NCBI GenBank assembly: GCA_963697975.1
Contig: OY969111.1
Location: 3,844,001 to 3,908,000, forward strand
Direction: 5' to 3'
From: QHXM01 sp963697975
GTDB lineage: Bacteria; Acidobacteriota; Blastocatellia; Pyrinomonadales; Pyrinomonadaceae
Length of the DNA: 64,000 nucleotides
The notes below the pieces were generated by a model. It did not search any database and was not told where the DNA came from. It worked only from the letters and a program-made list of their open reading frames with translations. The stretch's first letter is position 1; each line of letters begins with the position of its first letter. The translations under genes were made by a program, and so were the position numbers. This document shows positions 8,415 through 16,471 of the stretch, piece after piece.

Positions 8415-9704
8415 ATGGGAATCGAAATAGTAATCACCTGTTTGTTGCTCGTCGGGCTGACGTTTCTCGCGACGGTTGATATGGCGTTTGGCCAGTTGAG
8501 CGATGTCGGGTTGCGGGTGCTGATTGCTGAGGTTGAAGAAAGCCCGTCGGCTGATGCGACTTTTCTCAAGGAGATTCAGGAAGACCGGCCTCATTTTCGT
8601 TTCACTCTGGGCGCGTCCATTCAAATCCAGTTGGTCGCCGTCTCGATTCTCCTCACTTCGATTCTGCTGCGTTGGTTCTCAGGCATTAACCTGTTGCTGC
8701 TAGCTCTCTTCGCCGGACTCATCCTGGCAGGCATCTTTCGCCAGTTAATCCCGCGCATGATTTCCTTGCGCAATCCAGAAAAAACGCTGCTCGCGCTCCT
8801 GCCCGCAGTTAAACCCTTCTATCGCGCTCTCTCGTTCATCGCAGACCCTTTGCATCGCAGGGCTAATCGTCTGCGTCGTGAGCGTGAGTTGACCGAAACG
8901 GGCGACATGGAAGAAGAGGATGATAACGGCGGCGACATACAAGCGTTGATTGATGTCGGCGCGGAGGAGGGGATTCTCGAAGAGGAAGAAGGGGAGCTGA
9001 TTCATTCCATTATCGAGTTTGGCGACACGACCGTTAACGAGGTGATGACGCCGCGCACGGAAATCGTCGCGCTGCCGATTACCGCTACCGTGCGCGAGGC
9101 GCGCGACCGTGTGATCGAATCCAAGTATTCACGCCTGCCCGTCTACAAAGAGCAGATTGATAATGTCGAAGGCATCATTTACGTGCGCGATCTTTTGCAG
9201 TGCTGGCCCGAAGGCAGGGAAGATGACAAGATCAGTTCGCTGCTGCGCCCCGTTTATTTCGTTCCCGAAACCAAGCCGGTCGCAGACCTCCTGGAAGAGA
9301 TGCAGAAGGCGCATGTGCAGCTTGCAATGGTGATCGACGAATACGGCGGCGTGGCCGGACTGGTGACAGTCGAAGACATCCTGGAAGAGATCGTCGGCGA
9401 GATTGAGGACGAAGATACCGAACAGGAAGAGATCATAGAGATCGTCGAAGCCGAGGACGGCTATTACGATGTGCTCGGCTCGACCGAGATTGGAAAGATT
9501 GAGCGGCTCTTCGATATGGAGATTGAAGACGACGATTTCACGACCATTGCGGGGCTGGTCATCAGCGAGTCGGGGTACGTGCCGCGTGCGGGTGCGCGCC
9601 TGACGCTTCGCGGCCTCGATGTAGAAGTGCTTGAAGCTGACGACCGCCGCATCAATCGCCTGCGTCTGCGTCGCGCCGAAGAGAGCAAGGCGCAGGCGGA
9701 ATGA
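8415..9704 (+). CDS. HlyC/CorC family membrane protein with CBS pair
   Basis: A 429-residue protein of the CNNM/CorC group, linked to Mg2+ or other divalent-cation transport. The N-terminal DUF21-type region has hydrophobic segments at about residues 5-25, 70-90 and 93-115. An acidic linker follows, then tandem CBS domains (about 205-325, starting VNEVMTPRTEIVALP) and a C-terminal CorC_HlyC domain (about 340-425). Last gene of the phoH-ybeY-corC set. Confidence 0.93.
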   Translation: MGIEIVITCLLLVGLTFLATVDMAFGQLSDVGLRVLIAEVEESPSADATFLKEIQEDRPHFRFTLGASIQIQLVAVSILLTSILLRWFSGINLLLLALFAGLILAGIFRQLIPRMISLRNPEKTLLALLPAVKPFYRALSFIADPLHRRANRLRRERELTETGDMEEEDDNGGDIQALIDVGAEEGILEEEEGELIHSIIEFGDTTVNEVMTPRTEIVALPITATVREARDRVIESKYSRLPVYKEQIDNVEGIIYVRDLLQCWPEGREDDKISSLLRPVYFVPETKPVADLLEEMQKAHVQLAMVIDEYGGVAGLVTVEDILEEIVGEIEDEDTEQEEIIEIVEAEDGYYDVLGSTEIGKIERLFDMEIEDDDFTTIAGLVISESGYVPRAGARLTLRGLDVEVLEADDRRINRLRLRRAEESKAQAE

Positions 9705-9776
9705 GTTGGTGGATATTCGCTATAGCTTTTGCGAACGAATAAAGCTCTACCAAAATCTAAAGCAAGCCACAGCAGA

Positions 9777-9881
9777 AATAGACAGGGTTTACAGGATTAT
9801 CAAGATTAAAAAAACTAAGATAAAGCAAGCGAGCTTAATACTTCTTCCCCTCTCTTGTTAATCCTGTAAATCCTGTCTATT
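9777..9881. repeat. ACAGGRTTT palindrome, copy 1
   Basis: The left arm AATAGACAGGGTTTACAGG and the right arm CCTGTAAATCCTGTCTATT are nearly complementary, and AAGATTAA/TTGTTAATC extends the pairing. The unit is about 9 bp, unlike the heptamer families. It sits after corC. Confidence 0.8.
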
Positions 9882-9916
9882 CTCTTTTCATCACCATCTT
9901 GTCAGTTGTGATTTAG

Positions 9917-10180
9917 ATGAACTTGCGAAAGTCAGAAGGAATTCCTCTCCCGCAATACCGCGAGCCTTCGGTTTGCGAAGCGTGCGGCGAACAGTTCGTC
10001 TGCGGGGCGAGCCTGTCGAGTTGCTGGTGTCAGGAGATAAAGTTGAGCGACGATGCGCGGTCAGAGCTTCGCGCACGCTATCAGCGTTGTTTGTGTCGCG
10101 CATGTCTGGAAAACTACGCAGAGGTCGAAAGGAATAATGGCGAAAAAGAAGAGCAAGTTTCTACAGGGGCGACGCATTGA
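9917..10180 (+). CDS. Cysteine-rich CWC family protein
   Basis: An 87-residue protein with the paired-cysteine pattern of the CWC family: VCEACGEQFVCG (about 19-30), then SSCWCQEI (about 34-41) and a final CLCRAC (about 57-62). These would bind zinc or another metal; the role is unknown. The last 44 bases overlap the next gene out of frame. No clear ribosome-binding site precedes the ATG. Confidence 0.8.
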   Translation: MNLRKSEGIPLPQYREPSVCEACGEQFVCGASLSSCWCQEIKLSDDARSELRARYQRCLCRACLENYAEVERNNGEKEEQVSTGATH

Positions 10181-11273
10181 CCCGAAACCGATAGTGCGCG
10201 AGACGACGCTCACCGATCTGGTTGACGAATCGTTTCTCGCTTACAACGCGGCCAGACTGCGCGAGGCGTGTCATCTCTTTACACAAAAGATGCTGGAGCC
10301 GGACGTGACGGTCGGTCTTTCCCTTACGGGCGCGCTCACACCTGCGGGCTTAGGCATCTCCGCGCTCATTCCGCTAATTCAGGCTGGCTTCGTTGATTGG
10401 ATTATCTCTACGGGGGCGAATCTTTATCACGACACGCACTTCGGCATCGGGCTGCAACTCCATCAGGGCAACACACAAATCTCGGACATCCTGCTGCGCG
10501 AGGAAGAGGTCGTGCGTATCTACGACATCTTTTTCGACTACAGCGTGCTGCTGGACACGGATGCCTTCTTCCGCCGGGTCATCGAAGGCGAGGAATTTCA
10601 AAAAACCATGTCCACCGCAGAGTTTCATTACCTGTGCGGACGCTACGTGCGCGAGCGCGAGCGCAAGCTCGGACTGGAGAACAAATCCCTGCTGGCTGTG
10701 GCTTACGAATACGGAGTGCCGATCTACACTTCATCACCCGGCGATTCGTCCATCGGGATGAACGTCGCGGCAAAGGCTTTGCAGGGAAACAAGCTCGCCT
10801 TCGATCCTTCGCTCGACGTGAACGAAACGGCAGCAATCGTGCTTGCCGGAAAACGCGGCGCGATTCATGGGCGCGGCGATAAGGGGACGAAACATGGCGG
10901 GCGCTCTGCCGTCTTCATTCTCGGCGGCGGCAGCCCCAAGAATTTCATGCTGCAAACAGAGCCGCAGATTCAGGAAGTCTTGGGGATTGATGAGCGCGGG
11001 CATGACTACTTTTTACAGGTCACGGACGCACGCCCGGACACCGGCGGACTTTCAGGCGCAACTCCGGGCGAAGCGGTCTCATGGGGGAAAGTTGATCCAG
11101 ACCGCCTGCCCGACGCGGTTGTGTGTTATGTTGATTCTACGGTCGCGTTGCCCATTATTACCGCCTACGCGCTCGCTCGCGTTGATCCGCGCGAGCCGAA
11201 GCGTCTCTACGACCGCCGCGCAGAGTTTATGGAACTCTTGATGTCTGAGTACAAGAAATCGAAAAGAAGATGA
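10137..11273 (+). CDS. Deoxyhypusine synthase-like protein
   Basis: A 378-residue member of the deoxyhypusine synthase family. I start it at 10137, where AAGGA precedes ATG and the product begins MAKKKSKFLQ; the frame is open further upstream. NAD-binding segments are present (GLSLTGALTPAG near 58-69; SPGDSSIGMN near 201-210), as is the catalytic-lysine motif GEAVSWGKV near residue 319, equivalent to Lys329 of the human enzyme. Bacteria have no eIF5A, and characterised bacterial homologues make polyamines such as homospermidine from spermidine or putrescine, so polyamine metabolism is the best guess. Confidence 0.9.
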   Translation: MAKKKSKFLQGRRIDPKPIVRETTLTDLVDESFLAYNAARLREACHLFTQKMLEPDVTVGLSLTGALTPAGLGISALIPLIQAGFVDWIISTGANLYHDTHFGIGLQLHQGNTQISDILLREEEVVRIYDIFFDYSVLLDTDAFFRRVIEGEEFQKTMSTAEFHYLCGRYVRERERKLGLENKSLLAVAYEYGVPIYTSSPGDSSIGMNVAAKALQGNKLAFDPSLDVNETAAIVLAGKRGAIHGRGDKGTKHGGRSAVFILGGGSPKNFMLQTEPQIQEVLGIDERGHDYFLQVTDARPDTGGLSGATPGEAVSWGKVDPDRLPDAVVCYVDSTVALPIITAYALARVDPREPKRLYDRRAEFMELLMSEYKKSKRR

Positions 11274-11276
11274 AAA

Positions 11277-11353
11277 AGTGATAGGTGATGGGTAATGGGT
11301 GATAAGAGAAAACCAAGTTCTTTCCTCTCACCTAGCACCCATCACCTATCACT
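11277..11353. repeat. GTGATRR heptamer palindrome, copy 2
   Basis: The left arm AGTGATAG-GTGATGG-GTAATGG-GTGATAAGAG pairs with a right arm ending CATCACCTATCACT. It starts 4 bases past the stop of the deoxyhypusine-synthase-like gene. Confidence 0.9.
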
Positions 11354-11367
11354 GATTTGAGGGGACA

Positions 11368-11847
11368 ATGGGGAAAAGGGTAACTGACGATCAGCCGCGC
11401 GTCCATTTCGATTGCTCAAAGTGTCCGGCCTATTGCTGTTCAGTTTATGAGCGCGTGCAGGTTTCAAAGCGCGACCTCAACCGGCTGGCTAAATATTTCG
11501 AATTGACTTCAGAAGCGGTGGAGAAACGTTACACGAAGATTGACAGGTCGAGCGGCGAGCGCGTGCTGCGCCGCAAAAAGGATGAGCTTTTTGAGCAGGC
11601 GTGCATGTTTCTTAATCAGGAGACGCGCGGCTGCTCCATCTATCACGCGCGCCCGCAGGTCTGCCGCGAATACCCGGATCGCTCGCGGTGCGCCTACTAC
11701 GACCTCTTGAAATTCGAGCGAATTCAACAGGACGATCCCGAAGTGCTGCCGCTCATTCAGATCACGTTTCGTGAAGTGAAGAAGACAACGGTGCATGACA
11801 AAAACGGGAGCGAGAAGATTTGGGAATGGAAAAACGGTGATAAGTGA
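11368..11847 (+). CDS. YkgJ-family Cys-cluster protein
   Basis: A 159-residue protein with the metal-binding cysteine pattern of the YkgJ (putative zinc/iron-chelating) family: FDCSKCPAYCC (about 12-22), ACMF (near 78) and GCSIYHARPQVCREYP (about 90-105). The function of the family is not established. GAGGGG precedes the ATG. The final residues and stop (GGT GAT AAG TGA) are encoded by the first two units of the next palindrome. Confidence 0.9.
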   Translation: MGKRVTDDQPRVHFDCSKCPAYCCSVYERVQVSKRDLNRLAKYFELTSEAVEKRYTKIDRSSGERVLRRKKDELFEQACMFLNQETRGCSIYHARPQVCREYPDRSRCAYYDLLKFERIQQDDPEVLPLIQITFREVKKTTVHDKNGSEKIWEWKNGDK

Positions 11848-11912
11848 TAGGTGATGGGTGATAAGAGAAAACCATGCGCTTTCTTATCACCTATCACTTA
11901 TCACTTATCACT
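11836..11912. repeat. GTGATRR heptamer palindrome, copy 3
   Basis: The left arm is four units, GTGATAA-GTGATAG-GTGATGG-GTGATAA; the right arm has matching YYATCAC units. Most mismatches between arms are transitions in the RR positions. It supplies the stop codon of the YkgJ-family gene. Confidence 0.92.
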
Positions 11913-11932
11913 GATTTTGGAGGTGAAAAAAT

Positions 11933-12172
11933 ATGCAGGAGTTTCTTTCAAGGATGATCGGGCGCAAGGTGGACATTTTTTGCGGTGGGGCGTCGAGCCT
12001 GCGCGGGGAGATTATGAAGGTCGAAGGCGGCGTGCTACATCTGAAGGATGACGAGCAGACGATGTGCTATGTGGCGATAGAGAAAATCGCGGTCGTCTGG
12101 GAGGCGCGTGAGGATGAAAAGCGCGCTGGCTTTGTCTCCGGTTTTGTCTCCGGCCCGCCCAATAATCGTTAG
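11933..12172 (+). CDS. Small MM0924-like protein
   Basis: A 79-residue protein preceded by a strong ribosome-binding site, GGAGGTG, 7 bases before the ATG. The core VDIFCGGASSLRGEIMKVEGGVLHLKDDE... looks like a small beta-barrel (Sm-like) fold; it resembles the MM0924 family, which has no known function. It is followed by a terminator, so it ends this transcription unit. The family call is from memory of the pattern only. Confidence 0.8.
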   Translation: MQEFLSRMIGRKVDIFCGGASSLRGEIMKVEGGVLHLKDDEQTMCYVAIEKIAVVWEAREDEKRAGFVSGFVSGPPNNR

Positions 12173-12207
12173 GCGCTCTCGCGGGCCGCATCTTAATCTT
12201 AAAACTT

Positions 12208-12245
12208 AAAAAGGCCGACGCTGAATGTTTCAGCATCGGCCTTTT
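12208..12245. terminator. Bidirectional terminator
   Basis: The stem AAAAGGCCGA-GCTGA pairs with TCAGC-TCGGCCTTTT, with one mismatch and a short loop. A and T runs on either side let it serve both convergent genes, the MM0924-like gene and NlpC/P60. Confidence 0.88.
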
Positions 12246-12265
12246 GACTATCTTTGATTGATTCT

Positions 12266-12883
12266 TTATTCCGCGGTCGCCATCAACTGCACCGGCACGG
12301 GCGCGCGGCGGAAGCCGTCAATGCGGCTCAAATAATATTTGTTCCACTCCTGATAGACGACGCCCTTGCGACGAGAGGCGTGATAGAAACCTTTTTCATC
12401 GGCGACGATGCCGACGTGTGACAGGTTGTTGAAGAAGACCAGCGTGCCGAGCTTGAACTTCTCATCTTCGCTGACCGGGGCAAAGCGCGCCCAGTAGGAA
12501 CGTGCGCTGCCGCGTGTGAAATCTGCTCCGAGTTCCTGAAAGGTGCTCCAGACGAAACCGGAACAATCGAACACGCGCGGCCCTGCGGCTCCCCACACAT
12601 AGCGTGCGCCGAGACGCGCGTCTATTGCTGAATGGATTAGATTGTCAAAACGCAGTGTGGTGTTCGATGCTGCACTTAAGCTGGAGAGCGTCGGCCTGGC
12701 GCGCGAAATGATAATCGGATCGGTTTCGAGGCGTGCCGCGCCGCTCTGGTCAATCGTCGTCGTAGTTAAATTAGTAGTAGCTGAATGAATGCCGTTGCTG
12801 GATTGAGCGGTAACCATGACCGCAAACGCGCTGAATGCAAAGTAAGCTGCGATTACGCAGGGGAATATTCTCTTATAATTCAT
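12266..12883 (-). CDS. Secreted NlpC/P60 family peptidase
   Basis: A probable cell-wall peptidase. From the ATG at 12883 the product is 205 residues with a signal peptide (MNYKRIFPCVIAAYF..., ending near VTAQ27). The frame is open upstream to 12976, but that extension has no signal-peptide logic. The C-terminal NlpC/P60 domain has Cys107 in VFDCSGFVW, His156 in LSHVGIV and a third polar residue His168 in FYHAS, the expected triad. AAGGAG lies 17 bases upstream, farther than usual. Confidence 0.88.
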   Translation of the reverse strand: MNYKRIFPCVIAAYFAFSAFAVMVTAQSSNGIHSATTNLTTTTIDQSGAARLETDPIIISRARPTLSSLSAASNTTLRFDNLIHSAIDARLGARYVWGAAGPRVFDCSGFVWSTFQELGADFTRGSARSYWARFAPVSEDEKFKLGTLVFFNNLSHVGIVADEKGFYHASRRKGVVYQEWNKYYLSRIDGFRRAPVPVQLMATAE

Positions 12884-13236
12884 AGACGGGGAACACTTAT
12901 CTCCTTGATAAATTCGGGTCTTGCCTTGATTGGGGATTGCTTTGTTGCGGCGGGTAGTACCTAACCACAAAAGCATTCTACTCAGCAGTTAGCGTCATTA
13001 CAAGAAGCAATGTGACTGTTTTGTGATGAGTCACAAAGGGCTTACGTCAGACGACTCAAAAGGGGTCATGAGCGATGATTCGACGCTTCGCACCTGTGAA
13101 GCATGAGCGTACACACGTCCCATCACAGCACACAGTCGGTCAATCTGCGACGATGTGGGCGAGCAAAACGTAGAAATTTTTCCACCCGACGTGATAGCAT
13201 GCGCGCCCATAAGATCAGAGAGGAGACAGTTGCGAG
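12884..13236. other. Divergent promoter region, about 350 bp
   Basis: No gene is supported. It holds the start regions of the NlpC/P60 gene (leftwards) and the unknown gene at 13237 (rightwards), with an FNR-type inverted repeat at 13022-13035. A weak -10-like TGATAG occurs near 13191. Nothing else stands out. Confidence 0.4.
13022..13035. promoter_or_regulatory. Possible Crp/Fnr-type operator
   Basis: TGTGA-N4-TCACA is a perfect 5-4-5 inverted repeat, the half-site layout of FNR sites with CRP-like half-sites. Another TGTGAC half-site lies at 13011. A Crp/Fnr regulator is encoded at 27758-28471, but a link is only inference. Confidence 0.35.
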
Positions 13237-14652
13237 ATGCTGTTTATCGAAAGCAGGACTTCGAAAAGGAGCGTTGAGGCCGCAAAGCGCTTAGGGTTGC
13301 TGGAGAAACTTCAGGAAAAGGGGATGACTCCGCTCATCCGCTCAACGCGCTTGAGTTGTTATGAGCAGGCGCTGTTAGGGCCGGATAGAGTTGCCTTGAT
13401 GGAGCGCGAGGTCGCTTCGTGGGAGGAGACGGAGGATGATCGCACCTACATACGCGGCGACGTGTTCTGCTTTGAAGACTTCGTTCTCTTTCTGATCTTC
13501 GGCAGTGACGAGGATGAAACGGCGGGGATGCGCGCCGGAATCGTTCACGGCGCGGAGACCTTTGAGCCGATGAAGAAACTGGACGCCTTCTGTCGCAACG
13601 TGAGCGATTCGCTCGAAGCCACGCACAGTGAGGGGAGCAGCGTTGAGATTGATGAGACGGAGTGGCAACAGCGTGAGCCGCGCATGATGGCGACGTTGGG
13701 ACGCAAGGCCGCCGAAACTGCAAGTGATTCGTCCACCTCAAGCCGGAGAAATGATGCAGGGCATCCACGCGCCGTCGAATTGCTTGAGGACGTGGAAGCC
13801 CGTCGCCTCCTGCGCCGTATCAGAGAATCGCAGACGGAGGGCCGCATCTCGGAAATCGTGTCAGGAGTTGAGAACGAAGCAGCAACAGTCTCCTTAATCA
13901 ACAGGATGGCGGATGCCGGATTGTTGCGCCGCGAAGTGCAGGTCAGCTGCCGTCAAAAGGGACGGTCGCTCTTTCGCCTGCCGTCGCCGGATGCGCTTAA
14001 CGTCATTACGGCGAGCAACGCGACGTGCAGCGAATGTGGCACGGCCATCGCAGATGAAAAGATCGAAGATTTGGTGAAGCCGACGGAGACGGCCTCCCAG
14101 TTGCTGGAAGACGGCTCATGGCTCGCCAGCCGCGTCGTTGCGTCGTTGCGTGAGTTGGGCGTCCCGGAAAAGCAGATTGCTACGGGTGGGGCTTCCGAAG
14201 ACGGCGAATCTCACCTCATGATTAGCGTGTGCAATGAGCCGTTTCTACTGGTACTCAGAGATGGCGACGTTACGACAGCGCAGGCGCGGCACGCTCTGGC
14301 CATGCAGGTGGAAACCGAAGCCGCGCATCTGGTTGTTGTCTCAAGCGGCAGGATTCAGGATGAGGCACGCGAGCGGCTGCGCGAGCACGCGCGGCGGCGC
14401 TTACGCGGCGGCAGCGACGTTGAAGTCATCCTGATTGAAGGCGTGGATGCGACAGCGGAACTGAGGCTGGCATTCGAGCGCGTTTCCCAAAAGGCGCTTG
14501 CCGGAGAATTGAGCGCCCTTGATACGGGTCTGGGCTTGAGCCTCGGGTTCATCATTGCGACGCGCTTTCGGCTGATGCCGCACGCCGGAAAGCTCAAGGA
14601 TTTGGCTGAATCGGCGATCGACGAGTTGGCCGGGAGTTTGCGAGAATTTTAG
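13237..14652 (+). CDS. Hypothetical protein with winged-helix-like middle
   Basis: A 471-residue soluble protein I do not recognise. GGAGAC precedes the ATG by about 10 bases. The parts seen are an N-terminal region (1-125), a polar Ser/Arg-rich linker (about 140-185), a helical segment resembling a winged helix (about 187-260, with a possible recognition helix in SLINRMADAGLLRRE), a CSEC cysteine pair near 267-270, and a mixed alpha/beta C-terminal domain (about 290-440) with LMISVCNEPFLLVLRDGD and AHLVVVSSG. The last could be a nuclease-like or sensor fold; no catalytic motif is clear. Confidence 0.75.
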   Translation: MLFIESRTSKRSVEAAKRLGLLEKLQEKGMTPLIRSTRLSCYEQALLGPDRVALMEREVASWEETEDDRTYIRGDVFCFEDFVLFLIFGSDEDETAGMRAGIVHGAETFEPMKKLDAFCRNVSDSLEATHSEGSSVEIDETEWQQREPRMMATLGRKAAETASDSSTSSRRNDAGHPRAVELLEDVEARRLLRRIRESQTEGRISEIVSGVENEAATVSLINRMADAGLLRREVQVSCRQKGRSLFRLPSPDALNVITASNATCSECGTAIADEKIEDLVKPTETASQLLEDGSWLASRVVASLRELGVPEKQIATGGASEDGESHLMISVCNEPFLLVLRDGDVTTAQARHALAMQVETEAAHLVVVSSGRIQDEARERLREHARRRLRGGSDVEVILIEGVDATAELRLAFERVSQKALAGELSALDTGLGLSLGFIIATRFRLMPHAGKLKDLAESAIDELAGSLREF

Positions 14653-14660
14653 TGGCCAAA

Positions 14661-14764
14661 GAAATTAGCAGGGATAGACAGGATGAATAGGGTGAAGAAA
14701 GACAAGCAGCACGGCTTTCATCTTCCTTCTTTATCCTGTCTATCCTGTTCATCCCTGCTAAATC
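14661..14764. repeat. AGACAGGAT palindrome, copy 2
   Basis: The left arm has AGCAGGGATAGACAGGATGA and the right arm TCCTGTCTATCCTG...CCCTGCTAA, with a long imperfect stem. It is related to the element at 9777. It follows the unknown gene by 9 bases. Confidence 0.8.
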
Positions 14765-14889
14765 TCTTTCCTCCTTCCCTGACTCCACTGTGGCTGACCA
14801 CAGTCACGCACCGTGTGCTGTACTATGCAAAGACACCTCCCCCTCGCGTCTAATGTGCGCGGCATTGGGAGGTGCCAAGAAAAAAAACA

Positions 14890-15627
14890 ATGAGTACAGA
14901 GAAAAACGGAACAATATTTAACGCCGGGTTTGCGCTGGCAGTGGCTTTGGTTTTATCTTCAATCGTCATGGCTTGGGCAATCACGCAGAACAAAAAGAGC
15001 GACCAGACCATCACGGTCACGGGTTCGGCGCGCAAGCGCATCAAGTCGGATTTAGTCATCTGGCGCGCGGGCGTCTCATATCAGGGATCGCAGCCACAAG
15101 ACGCTTACAAATCACTGACGGACGGCATTTCGCGTATCAAGCAGTATTTGGTCTCGAAGGGCATTCCCGCAGAGCAGATCACAATCTCGTCTATCTCTTC
15201 CACCACGCTTCATGGAAAAGATAATGATGGAAACGAAACGTCGGAGATTACAGGCTACAGCCTTCGTCAGGAAGCGCAGGTACGCTCCAACGATGTTGAT
15301 AAGATTGAGAAGGTCGCCCGCGAAGCGACAGAGTTAATCAATCAGGGCATCCTGATCGAATCAGGCGCGCCGGAGTATTACTACACGAAGATCGCAGACC
15401 TGAAGATTGAGATGCTGGCTGAGGCGGCGAAGGATGCGAAGGTTCGCGCCGAGCAGGTCGCTAAGAGCACGGGGAGCGGCATCGGCAGCGTTCGACAGGC
15501 TCGCATGGGCGTGATGCAGATTACGGGGGCGGATTCAAACGAGGTTTCGGGTGAGGGTATCAACGACACCTCGTCGCTTGAGAAGGACATCACGGCGGTC
15601 GTTAACGTCGGCTTTGCTGTAGATTAA
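14890..15627 (+). CDS. SIMPL domain (DUF541) protein
   Basis: A 245-residue protein of the SIMPL/OMP_26 family, found at the cell envelope and linked to stress protection in some species. One hydrophobic N-terminal segment (about residues 11-31) would anchor or export it. The segment ITVTGSARKRIKSDLVIWRAGVS starts the domain, with YYYTKIADLKIEMLAEAAKDA later. The ATG at 14890 is chosen; a GTG at 14872 is also possible, and the GGAGG motif overlaps that region, so the start is uncertain. Confidence 0.88.
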   Translation: MSTEKNGTIFNAGFALAVALVLSSIVMAWAITQNKKSDQTITVTGSARKRIKSDLVIWRAGVSYQGSQPQDAYKSLTDGISRIKQYLVSKGIPAEQITISSISSTTLHGKDNDGNETSEITGYSLRQEAQVRSNDVDKIEKVAREATELINQGILIESGAPEYYYTKIADLKIEMLAEAAKDAKVRAEQVAKSTGSGIGSVRQARMGVMQITGADSNEVSGEGINDTSSLEKDITAVVNVGFAVD

Positions 15628-15651
15628 TTTTCGAGCAAGGTCTAACAAAAT

Positions 15652-15690
15652 GAAAAAGGGCGTGCTAAGCGTTACGGCACGCCCTTTTTC
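15652..15690. terminator. Strong bidirectional terminator
   Basis: A perfect 14-bp stem, GAAAAAGGGCGTGC with GCACGCCCTTTTTC, around an 11-base loop. It serves both the SIMPL gene and the convergent secreted-protein gene. Confidence 0.93.
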
Positions 15691-15744
15691 ATTTCAATCA
15701 TCGCCCGCCACCGAAATTAAGCCGGGCGCAGGATGCCATGTCTG

Positions 15745-16122
15745 TTATCGAGCCTGAGCCATTTCAGGCCCGCCCGTCTGGACAACGATGTTCTGGTTAT
15801 CACCGGGAAAAGCCACGCTGATTAACATCTGGCTTCCGCCTTTCTGGGCCAGAACTACGTCCGTACCTGAGGCCACCGCCTGACGTTTCTCCAAATGGGC
15901 GATTGTCCTTGCCGCAACGGTTTTATCTTTCGCGATGATACTCAATTCGTTGGTCTGGGTGTCAAAGCTCCATTTGTAGGTGCCCTTCCTGACGAGCGTC
16001 GTGCCAACCATAAAATCCACTCCGACACTTATCGTCTTGCTCTTCACTTTAGCCAGAGCAGCATTGCCAGCCAGAGCGCACACTACGAGCGCGATCATCA
16101 TGTGAACTGAAAACTTTTTCAT
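15745..16122 (-). CDS. Small secreted hypothetical protein
   Basis: A 125-residue protein with a clear signal peptide (MKKFSVHMMIALVVCALAGNAALA, cleavage near 24). The mature part is beta-rich: ISVGVDFMVGTTLVRKGTYKW, then ELSIIAKDKTVAARTIAHLE. The pattern resembles small secreted proteins frequent in Acidobacteriota, function unknown. AAGGAG lies 7 bases before the ATG. It forms a single-gene unit. Confidence 0.82.
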   Translation of the reverse strand: MKKFSVHMMIALVVCALAGNAALAKVKSKTISVGVDFMVGTTLVRKGTYKWSFDTQTNELSIIAKDKTVAARTIAHLEKRQAVASGTDVVLAQKGGSQMLISVAFPGDNQNIVVQTGGPEMAQAR

Positions 16123-16471
16123 CGTTACTCCTTTCGAAATCCGCTTTCTTGGAAAACATCCGCCTTATCGCATGCGAAAGGAGAAGGGGGAATTCCCAAG
16201 CTCTGTTATGTTGTTGTCAGGCCGTTTGAGCTTAATCGAGAATATCTCAGACTCGATCATTCTGCCCTTGCGATGTAAGTACAGCGCGTGGCTTGCCTGA
16301 TGTTGAAACCCCATACGCAGCTATCGCCGGAAAAGTTCGACCGCTGAAATGGAATAAATTTGTGATCTCGGATTTCCGTATGGGCCAGAAAAAAAGCCGC
16401 ACGGAAAAGTAAAGAATCCGTGCGGCTCATGGATTTCGTTTGCGTGTCAAACGATGCGTGGGTGAGTTAGG
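16123..16471. other. Intergenic region, about 350 bp
   Basis: No gene is supported. The left half is the upstream region of the small secreted-protein gene, and the right end holds the terminator of the M16 gene (16388-16427). No convincing promoter boxes were found. Confidence 0.4.
16388..16427 (-). terminator. Terminator of the M16 peptidase gene
   Basis: The perfect 11-bp stem AGCCGCACGGA/TCCGTGCGGCT is followed on the minus strand by a run of seven T. Confidence 0.9.

Noticed and set aside
7871..8569. 232-codon minus-strand frame over ybeY
   Set aside because: It is antisense to ybeY and passes through the GTCTGGR palindrome; its product shows no family.
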